A stretch of DNA of 64,000 bases from Diphasiastrum complanatum (GCA_029204225.1 CM055099.1:54945373-55009372), one strand, 5' to 3'. Positions 46,101 through 60,001 are shown, numbered from the stretch's first letter. Made by a program: numbers and translations. The notes: generated from the letters alone by a model not told the origin.

Positions 46101-48874
46101 AGAAAAAGATTATTATGCAAATGAAACATGATAGAAGTCTGAAGATCAGCTCGAATCTCATACACATGAGCCATTGTTGCAGCGGATCGCGATCCGCTGC
46201 AAAATGATCCGGGACCAGAAAACTGGTCCTGGATCACAAAAAAATTTGCAAAACTTTTGTCCGCTACTTTTGCTATTGAAATGAAAATCTGATTTTGTAA
46301 TTCTTATGCCAATGGTTTCCAAATCTCTGATGTCCCGATTTCCAATGAATGTAGTCTGTGAATGTAGATCTGTGAATGCAAAAGCAAATATTTGCAGATC
46401 TGTGATGTCTAAATTTTTTATGAATGCAGCCCTCTGAAATCATCTGAAACTGCATAATAATTGCTTTTTCGATATCCTTTCACGTGATACCCATATTGGC
46501 AATTTTTCAAAAAAAAAATTGCAATCTGAAAAACCCTAACAGGAATTCCCGGAAGAAGTTCCGGATCGCGATCCGGAACGGAACGTGCATCTGTGCACAT
46601 GACACATAAAGGAAGGTCATAAATATATTTAAAGAGTAAGATTGTTACAAAGATATTGGACAGGAAATCATCTACAAACATTACACCACATCATCGATCT
46701 TATATTGTAGAAAGCCAGGTTGAGCCTTCCTTTTTTGGTGAAATTCCTACTCTTGGAAACTACTTTGGCCAAAACAGATTGAACCGATAAGGTTTATAAG
46801 TTTCTCTAGAAATTTCATTCAACTAAGAAAAGCATAGACAAGAAACACGGATCGTGGGTTCATATGCCTGCATATAATGTGTATGGTCATACGTGAAGCT
46901 CCACTGACATACACGAGAAATGTTTCCAGACAAAAGAACCGTTCAACAAGAAATCTAAACAGATATAAAAGCCACTGTTGGATTTAAGACAACAGCACCA
47001 ATCACAGTTGCAGCGAATCATAATTCGCTGGTTTTGCAATTCTCGCTGCAGCAAATCGAAAAAATAAATAATTATTTATTTATTTCCCGGAAATTTTTTT
47101 GCACCTGAAATTTTCTAGAATTGAACGACTACTGAAAACCCAACGGAATTGAACCTGAAACTACTGTAAGCCCAGTATATTTTCAGGTTCAATTCCAGAA
47201 AATTTCAGGTGCAATTCGAGTACTAAAAAAATTTCAAATCCAAAAGAAAATTCGGGAAGCAAAAAAAATCGCGACCTCCCCGCGAATCAAGGGTCGGATT
47301 CGAATCGCTATTCGAATCGCGGATAGCGATTCGCCAGTGCATCTTTGGCGCCGATTTCCAAACAAATGCAACCATTTCGAAGAAAGAGAGAATAAGAAGC
47401 AGATAAATGGATAAAATGAATAGGAGACACATTTTTCTGAACAGCACAAAAAGTGCAAGCAGACATTGACAAAAAAAAACAAGAATTTGAAATATGTTTA
47501 AGTCTTCTTGGCATACGGAACATTTCAGCACCACTGAGGGATGAAGTCACAAGGCATAAAAAATGCATAAAAATAATTTTTTGTTCCTATCAAAAGCTCT
47601 AGTTCCATCCACCACAAAAACCCTAGAACCAGTATATGCCTGATTGATTACTCTCTTTCTTGAATCAGACAGTTTACTAAGCAAGCATAATCTTGGAAGC
47701 TTTTATTCCAACTAAATCAAACATATCAATAAGCTTCAAAAGCTAAATGGCAACCAAGTAATCAAATTCCCTGAGGGGGAAGTCACACAAACACTGAAAG
47801 AAGAGGAAGACTATCAACAAAGAAAAACCTAAATAGTGCTCAGAGCATCCAGATACCACACAGTGGTAATGTCGTGAATTAATAGGACTGAAAGTATTCA
47901 TTCAAAAAATTTGAGCAAACACAGGAACTACAGATTGATTGAAAAAGTGAGCGGCAATTCTCGAGCCATACAAAACTTTACTTTTTCTTTTATCTCCAAA
48001 GGCACACCATGTGGGGAGGTCAGGACTAATGTACCACTTGTAAGGGCAGAAGCCGAAACAACATGTAATCACAGGGTGAAGCCGAAAACTAGGTAATTCG
48101 TGGGCCAAAATAGCATGTACGTGTAGGTCAAAGCTGAAAACCAGGCAATTGACAGTGCTGAAGCCGATAACCACTTTAAAGTTTAAGGCCGAAGACCACA
48201 CAACTTCAGACTTTAAAAAGGACAACAAGCTAAGGTTGGATATGACCGCATCGTGACCTACCTCCAGATCAACTCCAATCGTATCAGCGACATGGCGCAT
48301 AATGGAGTGCACCAGCTTGCTTTTGTTATATCTTTCTTCGCAAGCAGCAATATCCTCTTCCGACACACGCCGCTTGCTCAGATCTATGTAACCCTTTTCC
48401 TTATCAACCCTAAGCACCATGACAGGCTCTTGCCTTCCTACCTTGATGAGACTGCCAATGCTGCGAATACGACGGCGTGACAGCTCTGACAGCAGAATCA
48501 TGCCTTCAATATTATTATACTCCAAGAGCGATACATAGGCTCCCATATCTGCAATATTCTTGACCTGCATCATCCGATCCAGCTCTTAAAAACCTAATTT
48601 ACACATAAAATCCTTCCATAAACAATCATCAGCCCAAAGGCTAAGATATATAACAAAAATGAGGTCTCTGTTAATGCAAAAAGAAGAGCAGAAAACTGTA
48701 AGTGACGATGTGCCAGTGTCAGGAGCTTATTTGGCCTATGCAGGATAAACAAATTCAGTTATTGAAAAATGTATGATTTTACAGTAAACAAGAACACAAA
48801 AATCATACCTGCACCATCACGGTGACATCTACCTCGGGGTAGAGAGCTTCGTACATTCTGCAGTTGGACGTCAT
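40169..48874 (-). CDS. eIF2alpha: eukaryotic translation initiation factor 2 subunit alpha, 8 exons
   Basis: Regulatory subunit of the cytosolic eIF2 complex that brings initiator tRNA to the 40S ribosome. Exons (minus): 48874-48809, 48564-48262, 45953-45897, 45806-45720, 45580-45434, 40929-40825, 40601-40503, 40321-40169. All junctions are GT-AG and in phase 0, and the pieces give 338 residues, close to the usual plant length. Exon 1 starts [17 protein letters not shown]. The S1 domain (about residues 15-90) contains [18 protein letters not shown]-type sequence (here [18 protein letters not shown]), followed by [12 protein letters not shown] with Ser51, the site phosphorylated by GCN2 kinase. 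The helical region has [19 protein letters not shown]; the C-terminal alpha/beta domain has [20 protein letters not shown]. It ends in an acidic tail, [18 protein letters not shown]. No stops or shifts, so it is likely functional. Confidence 0.96.
41971..42415 (+). repeat. two direct repeats about 297 bp apart
   Basis: Copies at 41971-42125 and 42268-42415 share ATGTACAATGA, TTCTACTACTAAAA, ATGATAGGCTAACCC and AAGCATGGTTGCCTCC, with several mismatches. Non-coding. Confidence 0.75.
42590..44230 (-). mobile_element. decayed relative of copia element 2 in eIF2-alpha intron 5
   Basis: The LTR-like part (about 42590-42830) aligns with the element 2 LTR: CTCCTC...ACATATGCATG, AGGTGTCACCATA, CACTTGCGCTAA and GGGGTGAAATAGGCA. 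The coding remnant follows on the minus strand in the same order: an RNase H tail (42846-43040), scattered RT/RNase H pieces (43190-43560), linker (43553-43762) and integrase (43811-44206; [18 protein letters not shown]-like and [19 protein letters not shown]-like). Many stops and deletions; 5' part missing. Clearly older than element 2. Confidence 0.72.
46176..46592. repeat. palindrome-bounded element, copy A
   Basis: 417 bp. Starts GTTGCAGCGGATC, which runs into a 22-bp perfect palindrome (46179-46200). Near its end is a second 22-bp perfect palindrome (46558-46579); both share the core CGGATCGCGATCCG. It ends GTGCATCT. Just inside the left palindrome is an inverted repeat, GATCCGGGACCAG / CTGGTCCTGGATC. 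No coding capacity seen. The flanks share CACATGA (about 46162-46168 and 46597-46603), a possible target duplication. Confidence 0.7.
47007..47344. repeat. palindrome-bounded element, copy B
   Basis: 338 bp. Starts GTTGCAGCGAATC with an 8-bp-arm palindrome (CAGCGAAT / ATTCGCTG). It ends with a 10-bp-arm inverted repeat (GAATCGCTAT / ATAGCGATTC) and GTGCATCT, the same termini as copy A. The middle contains a long hairpin: TTGCACCTGAAATTTTCT at about 47099 pairs with AGAAAATTTCAGGTGCAA at about 47196-47213. No coding capacity. Confidence 0.68.
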
Positions 48875-48899
48875 GGTGCTTCAGCTTTATGTTTATGGA

Positions 48900-49010
48900 T
48901 GGCTGTGCAACCCCACCTCTGCTAAATATAAAACACTTCGGAAACTCGCTCGATCTCTCTCTCTCTCTCTCTCTCTGTCTCCCTCTCTCGCACTCTCTCA
49001 GTATTTCTCC
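48900..49010 (-). promoter_or_regulatory. GA-rich leader/promoter of eIF2-alpha
   Basis: A CT-rich tract at 48953-49000 on the plus strand gives a GA-rich sense-strand sequence about 80-125 bp upstream of the start codon, probably 5' UTR or core promoter. Confidence 0.45.
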
Positions 49011-49498
49011 GATTTATCGCTGATTTCTCCCCCATTTAGGGTTTTTATATCTCCATTCATTGAGCTTCCAAACCCTAATTTGAATTTAGGTTTCATCTCA
49101 TGGATATTTTTCACATTATTGTTTTCTAAGACTAATTTATATGGGCCAAATTTAAAGCCCACGTGTCATTCTCACAAGCTGTCCACCACCATCAAATTTT
49201 GAACAACCAATAACATTCCTTTCTCACTCGCCACAAAACCCTTCTACTCTCTTCCCCCCCTTCCCCCCCCCCCCCACAAGGATGCACAGTAACTTGTGGG
49301 AGGATCACACGCACAGTTGGAGTTGCAATACTTTGACATGTTTCCAAACATTATATGTGTATTGGTGTCATACATGTCATTATGGGTGGGGAGGCCCTCG
49401 AGGGCCTTCCACCCTGGGAGGGCACACTGCCTGAGTGTTTGTGCGCGAGCAGGCGAAAGGCCCAAGGGGAAGAGGGCCTTCACGTGCATGATGCCAAG

Positions 49499-49590
49499 TG
49501 ATTTTTTTTTTGGGTTTCCTTTTTATATTTTTTTTGGGTTTCCTTTTTATATTTTTTTTTTGGGTTTCCTTTTTATGTTTTTCTATTTTT
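49499..49590 (+). repeat. short tandem repeat, about 28-bp unit
   Basis: Three copies of TTTTTTTGGGTTTCCTTTTT separated by TATAT. Confidence 0.85.
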
Positions 49591-49650
49591 TTTCAAATTT
49601 TTCTTTTTGATTTTTTTCACAACCTTTTTGTTCTTATTTTTGGTTTCATG

Positions 49651-49847
49651 GCGTGTGGACAACCAATGGCGGGCTGCCACATAGCGGATGCACATTTTCA
49701 AGCGAAATGTGCATCTTCTATGTGGCAGCTCTCGTCAATGGCTGTCCACATGCACATTTCATTATAACTTTGTCCATGTGGCAGATGCAAATTCCGCATG
49801 AAATCTGCATCCGCTATGTGGCATTCTATCATTGGTTGTCCACACGC
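49651..49847. repeat. foldback (nested palindromic) repeat
   Basis: Outer arms GCGTGTGGACAACCAATG (49651) and its complement at 49830-49847 enclose nested copies, in alternating orientation, of a module that includes TGCCACATAGCGGATGCA. The whole 197 bp can fold into a long hairpin. Non-coding, MITE-like. Confidence 0.75.
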
Positions 49848-50382
49848 ACATTTATCATAACTCTATCCACATGCACATTTTATCACAACTCTATCTAGTT
49901 GGAAATTATGACAAAAAATGCTCACAGGAAATTTTGGTTCTAAATTTACATAAACATAAATTTGGCTTATGAACACCTTGCAAGCATCTCCACATTAGCC
50001 CCTAACCTAGGCTAAAGCAGTTGTTCTGAATCTAATTATTCCATAAAAGGAATACCTTAGAGCTCCAATATTGGCTTAGACTTTTAAGTTGATGTACTAC
50101 GTACAATAGTGTCCATATTGTAGTTGATGCTATTAGTTAGTGCTATCATTTACAATTCCAAAATCAAAAACAAACATTTGAGAGAATACATGTTGTGGAG
50201 AATAATTGATTCGTGCTTTTTCAAAGGGCCATGTGTGCTTTTTCATTGGGCCATCGTGCTCTTTCATTGGGCCATGTGTGCCCTAAAAATCTAATGACGT
50301 TGGAGGATTTTCGAGGTCGAAACATGCCTGAGCAGTCAACATTTTAGAAAGTTCGAAAACATTGGAAAATAGTGCTTTGGGA
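49848..50382. other. unassigned stretch with small tandem repeat
   Basis: Contains three copies of a roughly 24-bp unit, GTGCTTTTTCATTGGGCCAT, at about 50212-50281. No gene. Confidence 0.5.
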
Positions 50383-50390
50383 GGGGGGGG

Positions 50391-50479
<89 letters not shown>

Positions 50480-50506
50480 GCACACACACACACACACACA
50501 CACACA
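50383..50506. repeat. G-run, GA and CA compound microsatellite
   Basis: G11 (50383-50393), then (GA)n to 50478, then (CA)n to 50506. Confidence 0.95.
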
Positions 50507-51482
50507 GCTCGATCTATTTTTTTGAGTTAGTACTAGGGTTCTTGGATCGTAAAGGAGAGTGCGCACACGCAAGACATAGAGAGAGAGATTAACAGAACAA
50601 AGCTCATCTTGACAAGTCAAGACTAAACCTTTTAAAACCCTGTATTCATAAACCTGCAAGGAAAAACATAGCGTATACAGTACTCATAAAGCACCGTAAA
50701 GCAAAACATATTTCAAGACATCCAGCTAGTACTTGCCATCATCCCACCACACAAAACCGCGCAAGTTAGCACAGTGAGGAAGACAGGTGTCAACGTTGAA
50801 TGTCAGTGGCTATCCATGTACAATATAAGTTCACCAACTTGATAGCATGCAATAACAATGAAATTATATAGTCCAGTCTTCCCTACGTAATATAGCTTAC
50901 ACCGATAGGCCAAATCATATCCTCACTGTATCAAGGCATTCTATCATTCTGATCAGTCTCTTCGTATTGGTCCATATCTTTATACTTAATCATTCATTGC
51001 GTATTGAAAACTAGTGCTATAACTATCTTACTTCCTTGATATGCACCTCACTGAGTGTTACGTTCAGGATTGTGTATATTCTCTATGCATGCCTATCCAA
51101 TACATATATCATATTGGATTAGATTACAAGATTTTTATTAGCTAAATAGTCGTTAACTACATCTTTCTTAACGTTGCATGGTGGCACTAGATCGTGATAG
51201 TTTGAAAACTTCACGCCCGAGTAGCTAAGGTCTGATAACTCGTCCATGCCCGATAACATCTTATCCGATATGTCGACCTAGCCCAAAAAACTGTAAGGAG
51301 AGACAGAAAAATACTAAAGCTTTGAAAAAGTAGAAACTCAAGGTTTCTTCAGATTTCTGAGGTTGAACCTTCCATGAAAATCGAAGAACAGAGATTGAAC
51401 ACAAACCAAATATCAACTAGCTCTGAAAAATATGAACCTATTTAGGTTCTTTTAATCTCAAGACTCTAGTGTGTCTAAACCT
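50507..51482. other. unassigned stretch, possible gag side of a minus-strand element
   Basis: Sits on the 5'-internal side of the primer-binding site at 51485, so element sequence is expected, but no gag frame was readable. Confidence 0.3.
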
Positions 51483-51484
51483 TG

Positions 51485-52997
<1,513 letters not shown>

Positions 52998-53229
52998 CTC
53001 CTCCTCAAAATTAACTTGATAAAAGCATGATGATATTGAGATTGACTCCATGGGCTGAATTGGTCTTCAACTATGGATCCTTGCTGGTTCAAAGGTGTGA
53101 AGACAGTGTGTGAAAATTTGTCTTTTTTCCATGTATTGAGGAAAATTGTAAACTCTTTATGAGAGTAAGTGAATCATCCTCTAAGGACACTTATCTCCAT
53201 AATGAAGTATTTAGTCTCATTAGATCTGA

Positions 53230-53720
53230 GATTAGCATGGTAACCAAGCATGAAGATATGATACAAACTCTATGTTATTATAGCGTGCATAGTCTTGCCA
53301 ATTTTGATAAGCCTAAGTCTCGAGATCTTGATAACATGATGTTGGATCTTTATGATCCTTATGAGTCAAGAAGGACTTTTTATTTTCTCATGGAGTTGAT
53401 CGGGATAGTAAGTTTACATCCATATTCTGGACAGAGCTTATTCGTATCTTGGATGTACAACTTTTTTGGTTCTGCTTATTACTCTACTTCTGATGGGCAG
53501 TCTGAGGTCCTTAACAGGATCCTTGAGGATTATTTACGACATTTTGTTACTTTTGGGAAGGATTGGGATCAGTTGCAGCAATTTTCAAGGAGGAGGAGCT
53601 TTTGGACCAATCATATGTTTCAGGGATGGAACAAATCAATCAAGTATTGCAAAGCTCTCAAGTTCATCAAAGAAGTCAACATCAAAGAGGCACTATCATG
53701 GATATGGTGATTTCGGATCA
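53230..53720 (+). pseudogene. Ty3/gypsy integrase fragment
   Basis: Plus strand reads AYYSTSDGQSEVLNRILEDY, then LRHFVTFGKDWDQLQQF, the conserved region around the catalytic Glu of gypsy integrase (family form AYHPQTDGQTE.. LEDYLR). A frame change follows, and the next frame gives DQSYVSGMEQ, close to the usual NNSxxSxx.SPF segment. Truncated on both sides. Confidence 0.75.
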
Positions 53721-54129
53721 ACATCAAGCTAAAACATCTAACACTTCTAACTCTAAATTGGTATCAATAATGTTTGTGACAACTATATTGTTGCCAATAT
53801 AAGCAATTCATTAGATTGTATCTGTTAAGAACATTGTGAAGATACCTTTGTTTAGTGATGTAAATCAACTGTCTCGCTCTACAAATCACTCTTGCTCCTG
53901 CAAGACTCAAGAGCACACATTTGATGAAATAACCATTTGCTTTCTAATTGATTTAAAATCAATTTCAAACCATTAAGAACATCAACTATGTTCTCAAGAG
54001 AGACCATACTCAACTAGTATGGTTTAATTTAATTTTTCTAAATTCTTCTAAATTGCAAATGTATTTATTTTATACGTTTTAACAATTTGAATGACATGCA
54101 TCAAGCAAAGCTTCTCGTGATATATCAAT

Positions 54130-54480
54130 CACGTTATTGTGTATGTTGATGATATATTACCATCCTCCAATAATAAAGGTGGGAGTTTCAATTAGCAAAA
54201 GTTAGAAAGGCCTTCAAGAACAGCTTGACAAGCTCAATCACTTCCATTAAGGTACTTGTATGAGAATTAATCTTGAAAACAAAAAACATACGACTATAAT
54301 GTTTCTTGAAGGATGTACTTACCCTATTTTATTTGCAAAATCTAGTATGTTTTCCATTGAATGTGAACCTTTGATTGGTACTACTACGTACATGTGAAGA
54401 ACTATTGATTCTAAAAGTTCATGCAAAGCTCTACTCTTTTTCAAGTGTTTAGGTTGTTGGTTTTCCTACATGAAGAAGTG
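54130..54480 (+). pseudogene. possible Ty1/copia RT fragment
   Basis: VYVDDILPSSNN matches the copia RT catalytic motif YVDD. Downstream, in changing frames, MRINLENKKHTTIMFLEG and SSMFSIECEPLIGTTTYM loosely follow the usual order. Many stops. Supported mainly by the YVDD motif. Confidence 0.4.
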
Positions 54481-55213
<733 letters not shown>

Positions 55214-56430
55214 TGGATAGTACCTAATTACATTTTACGACATTTATCATTATTTGCTATACCGAGTTGCATGTAATTCTATTGAGGTAGAGTGGTCTCG
55301 CAGTTAATATTGATGATATACAATACCCCTTCAAATTTTGCTTTTGATAAGGACCATCAAAATTTACCCTAATATATCCTACGGATGAAAAAAATTTACT
55401 TATTCCACAAGTTATGTGTTGGATAGGTATGCTTAACCTCATCTCCTACGGGAAGAGAAAGGGTGAAATCTATATAAGAGTGACCTATGTCCACACTCAC
55501 ACCACTCTTCTTCTTCTTCTTCTTCCTCTCTCCTTTCTTCAAAGGAGGCTTGCTAATCTACCTGCAGGAATTCAACTACCAAATATCTCGTGGTAGGAGA
55601 TCTTTTGCTATGATCCTCATTCTTATTGCTGCTTTGTAGTTCACTTAGTCTACAACATGTCAAGAAAGGTTTTTCTTACTACAAATTATGGACGGATACT
55701 AGCATTGGAGCGCGACCTGCATACATATACAACACAAAATTTCTTAGCTATACTTTGTGCTAAATTCGGATGCTAATTTCCAGAAAGATTGGTGCTTTTG
55801 AAACGCGACTCACAACAAGAATTGATAAGCTGTTTTATAGCAATGCTTTGAATTGCTTCATTAGTATAATTTTTAGCATTGGGACAACATGTGTAGCGTG
55901 CTCCAAATGTGACTAAATCGCACAATATGTGCACATATTTTTGATTTAGAATGTTTAAATTTGTTTAGTACACAAAATAAAGCATGGAACAGTGATGGAA
56001 TGTTTCTCTTATAATGCATTGGAATAAAATACACTTATGACTTTATGCATTTGCCTATCATCACTGGTTGGTGGGTAACAATTAACCAACTTTAATGAAT
56101 TCCATTTTCTGAAATGCTTGTTGATAGACCATTGCTGATGGTGGACAGCGACCAAGCAGCTGTTTTTTCAACCACATTTATGTTATTTTCGATGATGATT
56201 CATGTAGTGAATGAGTCTTTACATAACAAATGAAATGTATGTCCTTTACAGCCTTTGATGTGATTCATTATTGACACTTGAGTCTTCAACTCTATTTGAA
56301 ACACTTCAAAATTTGTCGATCCATGTATGTATATATATGGAAAACCCTTCTATTGAAAAAAAACCAGTGTATGCAATGTTATGCTTCTAAAACTATCATA
56401 AGATAAGAGTAAATAGGATCCTAGGGAACT
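55214..56430. other. unassigned stretch
   Basis: No gene or clear repeat seen. Confidence 0.4.
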
Positions 56431-58352
56431 TGTTGATCTGTCCTACAGTAAACCAGTGACACTTCCTTGCTTTGCACTTTCTCTCTAAGGTAGTGATACC
56501 CGATTTTGATATGTTTGCTTCGAGAATGAAATATCAGATTTAGAGATACTGCTATTGTGCTTTGATTGTCACAAAAAATAGTAGTTGGATGTGACTGAGC
56601 AAGGTCGATATCTGCAAGTAGGTGCCTTAGCCAAATTGCCTCCTTGATAGCATTCGTGGCAACTATGTATTTTGATTCAGTTGATGATAATGCTACTGCG
56701 GTATGCTTTTGGTTGTTCCAAGAGATTGGGCCTTGATTGTATAAAAATACAAATCTAGAAGTTGATCTTCTGGTTTCGATATCTCCTGCCCAATCTGCAT
56801 ATGTGTATCATTTGAGAATATTGGCAAATTGGCTACCTCCGTAACAGATGCTGAGATGTTTAGTTGCTTGGACGTATTTCATGACTTTCATGAGCGCTTT
56901 CCAATGGATTAGACCTTGATTCGATAGGAATTGGCTAAGTGAACTGATTGAGTATGCAAGGTCTGGTCGTGTGCATAGCATTGCATACATTAGTGAGCCA
57001 ATGATGGAGTGAAATGGATATTGCGTCATTTCCTCCTTTTATGCCTCTATCTGAGGAGATTGCTCCATTGAAAGCTTTAGACTAGGGTCAACTGGAAAGT
57101 GACTCGATTTGTGGTTGGCCATTCCATACTTTTCCAGCACGTTGGAGAGATATCTTTGTTGACTGATTTTTTTCATGGGTCGAATTCGGAAAATCTCGAT
57201 TATGAGATAGTAGTGGGCTGGACCCATCACCCTCAATAGAATGAGATGAGTTGTTTCCAAGTTGCACAACTCGAGAGCGATTGAATGACTTGTAATCCTT
57301 GAACCAGTCTTGATGGTGTATCATATATTGAATTGCTCCAGAGTCCAAATACCAGGAATTGATATCCTGTTGTTCTCTGACTTTGGTCATGAAAGCTGCT
57401 TAATCTTCCTCTTGTTGCTGGATCGAGTGACTGGTTGTAGCACTATGTGCTTGTTGTTGGAGCTGCTTCTTCTTCTCATTGTTGTATTTTAGGGTTCTAC
57501 AGTCCTTGATTTCATGCCCAGTCCTCTTACAGTATCTGTAGAGTAGTTTCTGCACTGGTTGTAATGATGAAGAGTTCGAAGTTGATTGTATGATACAGGT
57601 TGCTGCATATTGCTCCTCTTGTCAGAATAATCTGACTTTTTAGATCTCTTTAGTCTGAACTTTTGATTTCTTTTTGAGTATAGAGCTTGAGTATCCGATC
57701 CTGAGTCGGAGGAGGATGCAGTTCTTCTGATCTCCTCTTGTAGAAGCATCAAAATTACTCTTGAGATGCTCTTGGGTCAAAATTGTCATGTCCCAATTTT
57801 CATAGGCATAAGGTAGACTCGATAATAGAGTCATAACAACATCAGGATCTTCTATGACTGAGCTAGTTAGCAGTCATCTGCTCCATAAGGTTTTTGAAAG
57901 TGTTGAGATAACTCGAAATACTATCTGCGTTAGACATTCTCAGGGTGAAGAATTTCTTCCTCAAATGGAGTTTGGAAGTGACATCCCTGATATAGTAGAG
58001 AGTTGCTAGGATGTCCCATGCATCCTTAGCAGTCTAAGCAATAGGTATATGGCTGGTTTGGGTATCCTTGATATTGAGAATGATCATGGCAAATTCCTTG
58101 TCATCTCTCAGTCTCCATTTGGTGATGATGGCCGCATCACCTTATGGTTTGAACTATGTGCCATCAACGATGTCCCATTGAGTTTGTCAATCAGAGATGA
58201 CCTAGAAGATGGATCCATTCTGATTTGAGCGAGATCGTTGGTAGAAACAACGAAATCGAAATACTGTTGGTTGTGCGCTTGCTAGAACGATGTCTTGATA
58301 GAAACAAGACTAATAATCTGCAGTAGAAAAATGCAGATGACTGAACTGCCTA
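56431..58352 (-). mobile_element. internally deleted Ty1/copia element (protease joined to RT end)
   Basis: Minus strand. Gag pieces lie at 58330-57490 (LLSSLPYAYENWDMTILTQE). The zinc knuckle YCKRTGHEIKD and protease NSWYLDSGAIQYMIHHQDW with RVVQLGNNSSHSIE lie at 57530-57235. The sequence then jumps near 57230 to the RT C-terminus, MGPAHYYLIIEI, ISQQRYLSNVLEKYGMANHK and HSIIGSLMYAMLCTRPDLAY, and on to RNase H (YADWAGDIETRRSTSRFVFL, FCDNQSTIAVSLNLIFHSRS, YHYLREKVQSKEVSLVYCRT). Integrase and most of RT are missing. The 3' end is cut at about 56431, before the polypurine tract. Same family as 31.2-32.95 kb. Confidence 0.8.
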
Positions 58353-58455
58353 CTCTGATACCATGTCAAAAAATCGTGGGAGGTTGTCAGAAATGAGCTC
58401 TGATACCATGTCGGCAAACTGAATGTTATCAGAAATGAGCTCTAATACCATGTCA
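58353..58455 (-). repeat. primer-binding site / LTR edge in three tandem copies
   Basis: CTCTGATACCATGTC occurs at 58353 and 58398, and as CTCTAATACCATGTC at 58440, spaced 45 and 42 bp, each followed by an LTR-like start (TGTCAAAAAATCG, TGTCGGCAAAC, TGTCAAAAATTGAG). This is a tandem amplification of the PBS/LTR junction. On the minus strand the repeats give the peptide DMVSELISDN more than once. Confidence 0.8.
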
Positions 58456-58985
58456 AAAATTGAGAGTATGGCTGGCAGCGGGAGCTTGAGCGAGAGTGGG
58501 CAGTGTAGGATCGGAAGCGCCACAGTTAGTAGCAAAAATATTCAAGATTAATGTTTCATATAAGCGCAATAGAACAAAACAGTAGTGGAGACAAAAATCT
58601 TGTACTCTCATCAATATCAACAATGAGTACAATCGCTTTTCAGCATGTTCGTTGAGTATATTAACACTGGCAACATGAATTCTTCTAGTGAGAAGATTGA
58701 TTAGTGATCAACTTAGTGCTTGCTAAATATTTGCATGTTAAATGTCTTTTAGCGTTAAATGCTATTTGCTATTTATTACAACCGCCTTATAACAATAAAT
58801 GTATGTACAATAGTTGGTGAATTGCCATAAAGTCTTCTGACAGTTTATTTGGATCGATTTTTCCCTGATGGGAAAAAGTCGATAAAAGCCGGTTAGTTGA
58901 TGGTTGGTAAAAAGTCGACAAAGTTGGATTTGATGGAGTTAGTAAAAATGTCGATGTCGAGCAAGTCAAGGACGTCGATGTCAAG
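58452..58985 (-). repeat. LTR of the 56.4-59.1 kb copia family
   Basis: Resembles the LTR at 31161: GCCACAGTTAGTAGCA, ATCAACAATGAGTACAAT, TTAACACTGGC. A PBS lies on the low side and an RNase H tail on the high side, as expected for an LTR shared by two tandem minus-strand copies. Boundaries approximate. Confidence 0.5.
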
Positions 58986-59131
58986 TTTGAACTTATGTAT
59001 ATTTCTACATGAGAGAAGTCGAAGTCGATGACTTTGAAGTGGATGAAGTCGAACTTTGACAGATTTTTCAGGATGCTCATTATTGAATAGATTTGAGGCT
59101 GAGCATCGAAATCCAACATTTTCATGCTCAA
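58986..59131 (-). pseudogene. copia RNase H C-terminal tail of a second copy
   Basis: The minus strand reads QPQIYSIMSILKNLSKFDFI, aligning with QHLRQYKHPENPKADFIL in the related element at 32 kb; at DNA level GATTTTTCAGGATGCT is nearly identical in both. Truncated upstream. Confidence 0.45.
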
Positions 59132-59275
59132 CGATGTGGTGTGATTGGTACCTCTCTTGTTTTGAGATGCAGTTTATTAAAAGACTTGCAAGATTGGGGC
59201 AAGTTTTATCAATAACCCTTTAGTCGGGAGTTTCTTAGAAAAAACCCAATTGAGAACTCTAGATAATCCTTTGGA

Positions 59276-60001
<726 letters not shown>

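Larger units (their letters stand above)
45954..48261 (-). other. intron 2 of eIF2-alpha, with palindrome-bounded repeats
   Basis: About 2.3 kb between exons 2 and 3. Holds two copies of a small palindrome-bounded repeat (46176-46592 and 47007-47344) and, near 48050-48210, weak repeats of GAAGCCGAAAACCA type. Confidence 0.85.

Noticed and set aside
48050-48210. Repeats of GAAGCCGAAAACCA type in eIF2-alpha intron 2
   Set aside because: Spacing irregular and copies short; not enough to call a tandem array.
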